NCBI GenBank assembly: GCA_016200135.1
Contig: JACQFI010000019.1
Span: forward strand, 1-64,000
DNA from: Planctomycetota bacterium
GTDB taxonomy: Bacteria; Planctomycetota; SZUA-567; H5-PLA8
DNA length: 64,000 bases
Direction of reading: 5' to 3'
Made by a program: the position numbers and the translations under genes
Shown: positions 9,401-15,721 of the stretch, in pieces
Position numbering within the stretch: the first letter of the stretch is position 1
Layout: each line of letters starts with the position of its first letter
Notes under the pieces: generated by a model
Told to the model about the DNA's origin: nothing
What the model saw: the letters and a program-made list of their open reading frames with translations, nothing else
Database searches by the model: none

Positions 9401-9889
9401 GCGGTCGCGCAGCGAATTCTTCGCGTACTCGGCCAGCTCTTGCGGTGAACGGGTGCCCGTCACCGCCACCCACATGATCGGATTTTCTTCCGGATTGACC
9501 TTTTGAATGATCGGCGGGTCGAGGTCTTTCGGGAGCTGCCTGGTGGCGGCGGAGACGCGCGCCTGGACGTCCTGAAGCGCCAGCTCGATGTTGCGCGCGA
9601 TCTCGAATTCCACCGTGACCGTGGCCTGGCCCTGCTTCGCCACGGAAGTAATCTCACGAACGCCTTCGACGGCCATCACCGCGTCTTCGAGCACGTCCAC
9701 CACGGTGCTTTCCATGACTTCCGGCGCCGCGCCCTGAAGCGTCGCGGTCACGGTGACGACGGGAAAGTCGACATCCGGGTACTGCCCGACTCCCAGGCGC
9801 TTGAACCCGATCCACCCAAATACAATCAGCCCCGCCATGAGCATCCAGGCGAAGACCGGATTGCGGATCGAAACCGATGCAAGACTCAT
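6440..9889 (-). CDS. RND multidrug efflux pump (HAE-1/AcrB family) with extra membrane insert
   Basis: Inner-membrane proton-driven pump of 1149 residues. Hallmarks are the N-terminus SLASVSIRNPVFAWMLM, the TM4 proton-relay pair D399-D400 (GIVVDDAVMVLENI) and the TM10 Lys in GIVKKNSILLVDF. The family norm is about 1030-1060 residues. Here about 70-100 extra residues (roughly 528-600) precede TM7 and hold two additional hydrophobic segments, VGAASACAALAAGGFLTWY and LLALVLVVGLFLLYSGIGML. An even number of added helices would preserve topology. It overlaps the upstream adaptor by 4 bp (ATGA, 9886-9889). The substrate is unknown. Local TetR control is likely, with drug or bile-like inducers typical of the family. 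Confidence 0.95.
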   Translation of the reverse strand: MSLASVSIRNPVFAWMLMAGLIVFGWIGFKRLGVGQYPDVDFPVVTVTATLQGAAPEVMESTVVDVLEDAVMAVEGVREITSVAKQGQATVTVEFEIARNIELALQDVQARVSAATRQLPKDLDPPIIQKVNPEENPIMWVAVTGTRSPQELAEYAKNSLRDRFLTVEGNGDVRMGGYLERNVRIWVDPLKLLARGLAVDDVITAVQRQHVEVPAGRIESRDREANVRVEGEALNVDQMRKILVAEHNGAPILLKDVALVQDGFEDERRYARIDGIPAQGLGIVKQHGANSVALAEAVRDRVKELNKTIPAGMEISIRADNTRYIEEAINETEFTLVLSVFLTALVCWVFLGSLSSTFNVIMAIPVSVFGTFALMYFCGFTLNTFTLLALSLSIGIVVDDAVMVLENIYRHAEMRKDRVTAAREGAEEISFAALAATLAIIAIFLPVAFMKGVIGKFFFQFGVVLSVAVAISLLEALTLAPARCSQFLTVSHRGNLIERAMEIIFNFISGIYKRMLGYMLHLRSMYVGKIVGAASACAALAAGGFLTWYSGSGIYGYFASGQTQDFNMLLALVLVVGLFLLYSGIGMLSLVVSREAFPLGALLVLMLSIAIFGASMTLFTKLPAEMVPPQDQGVFMARVVCPVGSSISYTDDVVKRLDDIIRKHPEIDSSFAISGGFGGEANEGLSFVTMKPSKERPIFKPTMPEGLSWPMTWFWPMRNGPHPITQQETMQSLRKEFNVFPGTNIVLVDFSQSGFASSKRGGAAIDFSIRGPDWDKLGALATNFAEQMRASNVMVDVDTDYRVGMPEVQIFPNRSKMLSHNVDVQSVGDVINALIGGAKIAQFKDNGRRYDVRIRLLKSERVRPEDVGGLYVRNTAGSLVKMSDLVDIAVKPSLQSITRLNRERAVSMYGNPAPGHSQDEALNIVQNLAAELPKDYHITFSGNSLAFKESIDSLNFALLLGLAVAYMVLASQFNSFLHPITVLSALPFSLTGALLGLYIMGQSINVYSMIGIILLMGIVKKNSILLVDFTNQVRAQGKDRESALLEACPTRLRPILMTSMATIAGAMPGAMSLGPGGELRIPMSVAVIGGVIVSTLLTLFVVPCFYSLADEWSARLLYLWRGLFPSKEAHIEPAHVSPSSIQDASAAGK

Positions 9890-11214
9890 GGCACGCTCTT
9901 TCCCGCGGGCTTGCTGGTTCCTTGCTCATTCGTTTTTGCGTCGCCGGATTCTTGTGCTTGCGGCTTGACATCGCTTTTGGCATCCACCGGCACATTCGCG
10001 AGCACCTTCACCGGCACGCCATCCTGCAGCGAATTGGCGCCTTCGACCACGATGGCTTCGCCCTCCTTCAACCCCGACAGAATCTCCACCGCGCGGTCCA
10101 CCACATGGAGGCCCGTCTCGACTTTGCGCCGCACGGCCTTGCCATCCTGGACGACAAACGATACGAACCCGTACTCGGTGGGCAGCAGGGCCGTCATCGG
10201 GATGACGATGGCCTGTTTCTTTTCATTCGTCACGATCCGAATGGTGGCAAAGAACCCGCCCTTCAAATTCGCATCCGATTTCTGCACCATCGCCCAGCAC
10301 GTGACCAGCCGCGTCGTCTGATCGGCCAGATCGCCGACATAATAAACCGTGGCCTTTAGATCCCGGTCCGGATAGGCGGGAACCCGGAAGGAAACTTCAG
10401 CGCCGGATTTCACGTGTGGCGCCTGGTCTTCCGGAAGCGTGAACTTCAATTTAAGCGCGCCCAAGTCGACGAGCACGGCGAGCGGCGTCCCGGACTGAAC
10501 AAAATTTCCGTTGGTCACCATCTTCTGTTCGATCTGGCCGTCCATGGGCGGCAGCACTGTGCTCTTGCGCAGGTCGTCCTGCGCGATCTTCATCGCGGCT
10601 TCCTTCTCTAGGATGGCGGTGCGCATCACATCGACCATGGTCTGCGCCGCATCTTTCATGTCTTTAAGCTGAATCTCGGCCAGATCGCGCTTGGCCTGAT
10701 AAAGCTGAACTTCCTCTTCGGAGATCGCGCCCGCGGCCCGGACCGTACGCCTTCTCGTCACCTCGATCTCGGCTTCACGCAGGGAAACTTCGGCGTTCAA
10801 GATGCCGTTCTTGACTCTGCGCTCGGTGTCCGCCAGATCCGCGACGGCCTTCTTGTATTCGCCTTCGGCTTTCAACGCCGCGAGTTTGTAGCCGAGCGGC
10901 GCAATGCGGCAGAGCACCGTGCCTCGCTGGACGAAATCGCCTTCTTTAAAGCCAACCTCGTAAATGGTGCCGGTCACCTGCGCGTCGATTCTGTAGACGT
11001 CCTGGGCTTGGATCGTCCCGGTGGTCTCCAGTTCGTAGCGCACGCTCTGGGTCTTGACCGTGTCGGTCCGGACGATGTACTGGCGCGGCGCTTTTCCGGC
11101 GGCAGATTCCGCCGGTTTTCCGCCGCCGCAACCGGCCAGATAGACCGGCGCGAGCGCAAAAATGAACGCCCAGGCGCCAACATTCCACCCCGGTCGCGGA
11201 GATGCTTCGATCAC
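9886..11214 (-). CDS. RND efflux periplasmic adaptor lipoprotein (AcrA/MexA type)
   Basis: A 442-residue membrane-fusion protein partnering the RND pump encoded next. The N-terminus has a hydrophobic segment ending in a lipobox-like LAGC (about residues 26-29), so it should be processed and lipid-anchored in the periplasm. The two lipoyl half motifs are visible (VTGTIYEVGFKEGDFV and LPPMDGQIEQKMV), with a helical hairpin between them (about 120-210) and the barrel domain after. The C-terminal tail is Lys/Gln-rich and low complexity. It overlaps both the TetR gene (11211-11214) and the pump gene (9886-9889) by 4 bp. Confidence 0.92.
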   Translation of the reverse strand: MIEASPRPGWNVGAWAFIFALAPVYLAGCGGGKPAESAAGKAPRQYIVRTDTVKTQSVRYELETTGTIQAQDVYRIDAQVTGTIYEVGFKEGDFVQRGTVLCRIAPLGYKLAALKAEGEYKKAVADLADTERRVKNGILNAEVSLREAEIEVTRRRTVRAAGAISEEEVQLYQAKRDLAEIQLKDMKDAAQTMVDVMRTAILEKEAAMKIAQDDLRKSTVLPPMDGQIEQKMVTNGNFVQSGTPLAVLVDLGALKLKFTLPEDQAPHVKSGAEVSFRVPAYPDRDLKATVYYVGDLADQTTRLVTCWAMVQKSDANLKGGFFATIRIVTNEKKQAIVIPMTALLPTEYGFVSFVVQDGKAVRRKVETGLHVVDRAVEILSGLKEGEAIVVEGANSLQDGVPVKVLANVPVDAKSDVKPQAQESGDAKTNEQGTSKPAGKSVP

Positions 11215-11810
11215 TTGCGCGCTCCTTTAGGGTTGCCGGTCTGTGAGACCCCGTTGAAGAATATGTCCAAAATGCCCCGTGCCGTGGCCTTGGGTGACTG
11301 CGCCGGATCGCCAAACACGAGCACGCTCCGGATCATGCCCATAAGCAGATCGGCCGCGTGAGCAGGATTCAAGGGCCGCACGACGCCCTCGGCTTGGCCC
11401 TGTCGAATCGCCTTGGCATACACTTCGCGAAACGAGGCGCGCCTCGCGTGAAGTTCCGCTTTCTGCTTGAGCGCCTGCTGCGCCTCTTGGCGCTGCAGCA
11501 CCTGGAAGAAATCCTGGTTCTTACGGAAGTGTTCGATGACGTGAACAAGAATTGCTTCCAGACGCGCCTCGGCTCCGACGTCTTCCGAATCCAAGTGCGG
11601 CCGGATCTCGCGGATCAGTTCGTCCATCCAGTCGAAGCAGATGGCTGCGTATAACTCCTCTTTGGTGGCGTAAAAGCGGTACAGCGTTCCTTTCGCGACC
11701 CCCACCTTGGCGGCCACGTCGTCCATCAGAACTTCGTCGAAGCGCTTGCGCGCGAACAGCCGCGCGGCCTGCCGGAGAATCTCGGGGCGGTAATCGGTGG
11801 CGATGCGCAT
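11211..11810 (-). CDS. TetR-family repressor of the efflux operon
   Basis: The N-terminal DNA-binding domain is clear: EILRQAARLFARKRF, then the helix-turn-helix DVAAKVGVAKGTLYRFYATKEELY. The rest is a helical ligand domain of about 140 residues. TetR proteins dimerise, bind palindromes and release DNA on ligand binding. I start at ATG 11810 (199 residues), although an in-frame ATG lies at 11858. The -10 element at 11864-11869 would place transcription start at about 11857, and a perfect operator-like palindrome covers 11844-11857, so the first ATG would sit at +1. It is the first gene of the cluster and overlaps the adaptor by 4 bp, implying autoregulation of the whole operon. Confidence 0.88.
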   Translation of the reverse strand: MRIATDYRPEILRQAARLFARKRFDEVLMDDVAAKVGVAKGTLYRFYATKEELYAAICFDWMDELIREIRPHLDSEDVGAEARLEAILVHVIEHFRKNQDFFQVLQRQEAQQALKQKAELHARRASFREVYAKAIRQGQAEGVVRPLNPAHAADLLMGMIRSVLVFGDPAQSPKATARGILDIFFNGVSQTGNPKGARK

Positions 11811-11843
11811 GTTCTTCGTTTCGATCCGGCACTCGTTCTGTAC

Positions 11844-11857
11844 TGACTGGTCAGTCA
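11844..11857. promoter_or_regulatory. Candidate TetR operator
   Basis: Perfect two-fold palindrome TGACTG-GT-CAGTCA, overlapping the predicted transcription start of the TetR-led efflux operon. Similar TGACTGAC/GTCAGTCA half-sites are typical of TetR autoregulators of efflux genes. Binding here would block RNA polymerase directly. Confidence 0.7.
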
Positions 11858-11863
11858 TTTAAA

Positions 11864-11891
11864 AGATTACTCCAAGACGAGGCCTCGTCAA
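11864..11891 (-). promoter_or_regulatory. Promoter of the TetR-led efflux operon, with second palindrome
   Basis: Read on the minus strand, TTGACG (11886-11891) and TAATCT (11864-11869) are separated by 16 bp and make a good housekeeping-type promoter. A perfect 14-bp palindrome GACGAGGCCTCGTC (11876-11889) overlaps the -35 box and spacer and may be a second operator. Transcription would begin near 11857. Confidence 0.6.
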
Positions 11892-12038
11892 TACGTTTAC
11901 TTATCGTTTCCTATGTGAGGTAACGGGGTGGAATGCTTATTCCCTATTCGAACCTTTAGACATGCCGAAATAGCTCGACATTGAACGCGTTTACGGGCGG
12001 AAGGCTTTTCTATGCTCTTATAAATGAAGGATTAACAA

Positions 12039-12146
12039 ATGGGCGATTTCGGCATCGTCTTGCGTCGAGATTCCGACCTCAGCCTCCAATACTTCAGGCT
12101 TGGAAATTCTCTCAACCGCTACGTTGCCTCAAAGCAAAGACTATGA
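12039..12146 (+). CDS. Possible 35-residue small ORF in an otherwise empty gap
   Basis: In the roughly 320-bp gap between the TetR promoter and the dUTPase-like gene there is one short ORF with an acceptable start: ATG 12039 preceded by GAAGGA with 7-nt spacing, stop TGA 12144-12146. It encodes MGDFGIVLRRDSDL followed by about 20 more residues and resembles nothing I know. No convincing promoter or conserved motif supports it. The rest of 11892-12179 shows no recognisable feature. Confidence 0.2.
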   Translation: MGDFGIVLRRDSDLSLQYFRLGNSLNRYVASKQRL

Positions 12147-12179
12147 ACAGCAAGGAGCAGCGAAAGTCGTTCGATGCGC

Positions 12180-12626
12180 TCAGATCACGCCTTTGTTGTC
12201 CGCCTCGTTCTTGTTGGCTTTGCTGTAACCGTCCTCCTGGCGCTTCTGGTTGACCTCGTGCTTCTTGGTATAGAGCCGGTGGAAGTCCTCGGGGCTCAGG
12301 CCCGCCACCAAGGCCATGCTGGTCAGGAAGTGCATCAGGTCCACGATCTCGACGCGGATGTTCTGAATATCGATCCGGTCCTTGCTCCACCACTTCCAGA
12401 GCAGGTCCTGTTCGACCTCGACGGCCTCCGCCTTAAGCGCCGTGAGGTAATTGCGCAGCCACTGGTTCGGGAGCCCGTTGGGCCCAAGTTCCTCGCGCTC
12501 GAGAGCCTTGCGGATGGCCGCCATTGTGAGCACTTCGCCGTCCGGGCCGCGAATGCCCTGTTTGGCAAAAATCGCGTCGTTGAGTTCCGACTGTTTTAGA
12601 AAGATCTCTTCGAGTTTATCGGACAT
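12180..12626 (-). CDS. dUTPase-like all-alpha NTP pyrophosphatase (dUTPase_2 family)
   Basis: A 148-residue all-helical protein. The segment EIVDLMHFLTSMALVAGL followed by SPEDFHRLYTKKHEVNQKRQ matches the dimeric dUTPase/MazG-like fold, where paired Glu/Asp residues (E and D of EIVDLMHF) coordinate magnesium and KKxxxNxxRQ binds the nucleotide. dimeric dUTPases hydrolyse dUTP to dUMP and pyrophosphate. The ribosome site AGGAGAAG lies just upstream of ATG 12626. The C-terminal tail (SKANKNEADNKGVI) is polar and probably disordered. It lies downstream of the PPIase gene's 3' end on the same strand but appears independently transcribed. Confidence 0.75.
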   Translation of the reverse strand: MSDKLEEIFLKQSELNDAIFAKQGIRGPDGEVLTMAAIRKALEREELGPNGLPNQWLRNYLTALKAEAVEVEQDLLWKWWSKDRIDIQNIRVEIVDLMHFLTSMALVAGLSPEDFHRLYTKKHEVNQKRQEDGYSKANKNEADNKGVI

Positions 12627-12730
12627 GGGCGCTTCTCCTGCGGCTTTGGCCTAAGATCGTGCTCAAAAGAAGGTTGTAGGGCTTCCGGACGATTTCGGCA
12701 ATGGGGCGCGGGCGGAATTGCGCGTGCGGC

Positions 12731-14395
12731 CTAGAAGAAGTCCTTCTGTTCCACCTTCTTCATGATGCCGTCGAAGAGTTCGTGGCGCTTGCGCTTCAGC
12801 AGTTCCAGGTAGATGCGCTCCTGCGCTTCCTCGAACGTCGTCTCCTGGTCGTCCAGGCACTTGATCAGGTGCCAGCCGTAATCGCTGCGCACCGGCCCGC
12901 TGACCTCGCCCGGCTTCAAGTCCTTCGCGGCCTCGAAGATGTGCTGATCGACCGAAAGTTCGGGCAAAACGGTGTGTGCGCCCACACGCCCGATCAAACC
13001 GCCTTTGTCCTTGCTCTTCTCGTCGTCGGAAGAAGCCTTGGCGACGGCCTCAAAATCGGCCTTGGCCGGCCCGGCCAAGGCGTCGATTTGGAGCTTGCCC
13101 TTGGCGAACCGTTCCTCGCGAACCTTGGCTACAAATTCATTGAGCTTGGGATTGTTGGGGACCTCCCAGCCCGGGCCGTAGGGCTGGCCCTGCGGGTCGC
13201 GCACGCGGACGAAAACATGCGCAAGTTTCTGCTCGCGGCGCTTGTACTTGTCCTTGCTCGCGTCCCATTCGGCGCGAATCTCTTTCATCCCGATCAAGGC
13301 GCGCGCCAGCGCCGTATAGATGGCGTCGATCGTGAACGCGCGCTCGTTGATGAACTGCTCTTCGGTCACGCCCTGGTTCTGGAGCTGCTGCCGCAGCACC
13401 TGCTGGCCGCTCGGAACGTCCTGCTCGGCCTCGATGATGCGCGCCCGATAGCTCAGATGAAAGATGCGATCCTCGCGTGTGATGATCTCCTTGCCTTCAT
13501 CCGCCGATTCCTTCTCCTTGATGAACGCCTGGTACTTCGCGGCCTGTTCGGACGAGGGCTTGGCGGCCTCGTAGTCCGCCTGATCCTTGAACCCCGCGAC
13601 ACGAGCGGCCTCGTCCTGCAGCTTTCTCTTCCGGACTTCGGTCAGCGCGCGCGCCGCGACGTACTGCAAGGTGATCTTATCGAGCACCTCGACGATCTCG
13701 CTCCGGTGGAGCGCGCCCAGGCGTTCCTTCATGTACGCGCGGACGCGGTCCTTCCCATGCCCGACGCCGCCGATCCGGATCGCCTCGCCTTCCGAAAGCC
13801 GCGCCGGGTCGACGACGACGCTGCGCTGCTTCGTCAGCTTCTCGAGTTTCTCCGTCATCAGTTCCTTCACCTTCGGATCGTTCAGGTGCTCTTCCGCCTT
13901 GATCTTCGCATCCTGCACGAGCCCTTTGAATATCCCCATGGTGTCGCGCATGGTCTCGCGCAGGAAGTTGAGCGGCGTACCTAGGGTTTTGGCCATCTGC
14001 TCAACGTTGAAGTTCTTGGGGTCTTGACCCACCTGCGCCGCAATCAGTTGCGCCTGCCGGGTCAACTCGTCGTCGATCTCTCTGTCCGTAACCACGATCC
14101 CGGCGCGCTCGGATTCCTCGCGTGCAATAACGTGGTCGCGGTACGCCTCCAGTTCGGTCTTCCAGTTCTTCTCGATCAGGACATCCGCTACCTCTTTGCC
14201 CGTGATCGGGTGACCGTCCACCTTGCGGTAGATCTTCCCTTCGTCGATAGCCCCCAAAAGAGGATCGTTGTCGCCGCCAGGACCTTCTTCTCCGTGGACC
14301 CTGGGGTTAACGAGAGAGGTTGCGAGAACGGCAAGCATGCCTGCCGCCGCCAAGGTTCTTATCTTGATGGGTAAGATCATGTTCATGGAATTCAT
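12731..14395 (-). CDS. Exported peptidyl-prolyl isomerase (SurA/PrsA, parvulin type)
   Basis: Periplasmic folding chaperone of about 554 residues. A signal peptide (MILPIKIRTLAAAGMLAVLATSL) follows three closely spaced Met codons. I use ATG 14395, since the upstream alternative is a TTG with no ribosome site. The N-terminal and middle regions are helical SurA_N-like repeats rich in Lys/Glu/Gln. The C-terminal rotamase domain (about 400-530) has LAHVFVRV, GGLIGRVG, FEAAKDLKPGEVSGPVRSDYG and WHLIKCLD, the expected parvulin blocks. Such proteins escort outer-membrane or secreted proteins and isomerise prolyl bonds. It lies downstream of the glycosyltransferase on the same strand, 90 bp away. Confidence 0.88.
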   Translation of the reverse strand: MNSMNMILPIKIRTLAAAGMLAVLATSLVNPRVHGEEGPGGDNDPLLGAIDEGKIYRKVDGHPITGKEVADVLIEKNWKTELEAYRDHVIAREESERAGIVVTDREIDDELTRQAQLIAAQVGQDPKNFNVEQMAKTLGTPLNFLRETMRDTMGIFKGLVQDAKIKAEEHLNDPKVKELMTEKLEKLTKQRSVVVDPARLSEGEAIRIGGVGHGKDRVRAYMKERLGALHRSEIVEVLDKITLQYVAARALTEVRKRKLQDEAARVAGFKDQADYEAAKPSSEQAAKYQAFIKEKESADEGKEIITREDRIFHLSYRARIIEAEQDVPSGQQVLRQQLQNQGVTEEQFINERAFTIDAIYTALARALIGMKEIRAEWDASKDKYKRREQKLAHVFVRVRDPQGQPYGPGWEVPNNPKLNEFVAKVREERFAKGKLQIDALAGPAKADFEAVAKASSDDEKSKDKGGLIGRVGAHTVLPELSVDQHIFEAAKDLKPGEVSGPVRSDYGWHLIKCLDDQETTFEEAQERIYLELLKRKRHELFDGIMKKVEQKDFF

Positions 14396-14485
14396 GTTCC
14401 AGGTATCTACCAGATTCTTGGGCGCTTGGCTGCTGCAATACTTTAGACGCAAGAAACGGACGCTGCGGGACAGGAAACGCCTCGC

Positions 14486-15655
14486 CTAACGGGGCGGATT
14501 CTCCGCGGCTACCGCCCGGTACTGCCCGCTGGCGGAACGAAACTTGTAAATGCCGGAAGGCGGCGTGGCGAGGCCCAGGGCCTCGGAATAGAGCTGCAGC
14601 GTGTCCCCGATCATCTTCTGCAGCGAGTACTGCTCCGTGACCAGGTTCCGGCCGCTCTCGCCCATCCGCGCGCGCAGGCCGGGGTCGGCCAGGAGATCCA
14701 TGATCTTGCCCGCCACGGCGCCGGGGTTCTCGACAGGAACCAGAAACCCCGTCTGGCCATCGCGCACGAGCGTGATCAGCCCGCCTACCGATGTAGCGAC
14801 CACCGGCAGGCCCCACGCCATGGCCTCGAGCACCGAGATCCCGAAGCCCTCGGCCTTGGAGGTCTGCACGTACACGTCGGCATCGGCCAGAATCTGTTCG
14901 TGCGGCACGCTGGGATGCGCAAACGTCACCTGTTTCTCGAGTTTCAGTTCCCGAATCAAAGCCCGCAGGGCCGGCTCCTCCGGGCCTTCGCCCACCACCA
15001 GGAATTGGCAGGCTCCGCCGAGCACGTCCAGCACCTGCCGTGCGGCGCGCAGAAACGTCGCGATATCTTTACGCGGAGTCAGCTTCGCAAACGTGGCCAC
15101 CAGCGGCAGCCGGTCTTTGCCGCCCGGCGTCGCCGGCTTGGCCGGCGGCTCGATGCCGATGTTCACGACCCGCACGAGTTCCTTCGGGATATGGGCATCG
15201 TTCACAAGGTTCTCGCGGATCGACTCGCTGCAGGCGAGCACGCCCTTGCAACGGCCGTCCACGCGCAGGGCTCCCGCGACCTGGTAGTGGTGCACGCTCA
15301 GCACGTACGGCAGGTCCAGGGTGTTGGCGAGTTTCTGGCAGATCGGCGCGGTGAACGCCGAGAGTCCGTGGATCAGCGAGGGCTTGCGTTCGCGCGCCCA
15401 GCGCCCCAGCCGCCGCAGGACAAAGGGCCGCAGCAGGCCGCCCATCATGCCGGGAAACAGTTCGAGTGCGGACTCTTCCTCTTTGCCGAAGAGTCCCGGC
15501 GGCGGCGGTTCCGGAGCAGCCAGCCGCGGCGCAAGCCCCGCGCCCAGCAGTCCGCGCATCAGCAGGCGCGCATACACCGTGGAGCCGCTGGGCCATAGCG
15601 GTTCGGCGACGAGGACGATCGAAGCCTTTTCGGGAGGGATCGGCATGGCACCCAT
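14486..15655 (-). CDS. Glycosyltransferase family 4
   Basis: GT-B fold sugar transferase of 389 residues. The N-terminal Rossmann half begins IVLVAEPLWPSGSTVYARLL and includes the acceptor-side motif SLIHGLSAF. The C-terminal nucleotide-sugar half has VATFAKLTPRKDI, FLVVGEGPE, and the E-x7-E retaining motif in EGFGISVLEAMAWGLPVV followed by GFLVP. ATG 15655 is chosen because AAGG lies 8 nt upstream. A TTG at 15688 is the only longer option. GT4 enzymes build capsule, O-antigen or lipid-linked glycans. No surrounding polysaccharide genes are present to name the product. It may be co-transcribed with the following PPIase gene. Confidence 0.9.
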   Translation of the reverse strand: MGAMPIPPEKASIVLVAEPLWPSGSTVYARLLMRGLLGAGLAPRLAAPEPPPPGLFGKEEESALELFPGMMGGLLRPFVLRRLGRWARERKPSLIHGLSAFTAPICQKLANTLDLPYVLSVHHYQVAGALRVDGRCKGVLACSESIRENLVNDAHIPKELVRVVNIGIEPPAKPATPGGKDRLPLVATFAKLTPRKDIATFLRAARQVLDVLGGACQFLVVGEGPEEPALRALIRELKLEKQVTFAHPSVPHEQILADADVYVQTSKAEGFGISVLEAMAWGLPVVATSVGGLITLVRDGQTGFLVPVENPGAVAGKIMDLLADPGLRARMGESGRNLVTEQYSLQKMIGDTLQLYSEALGLATPPSGIYKFRSASGQYRAVAAENPPR

Positions 15656-15721
15656 GCTAGAGCCTTTCGGCGCCGCGGAAAGAGGCAACTCCGCGCTAGC
15701 CGGCGGGCGCAGTCGCGCCTT

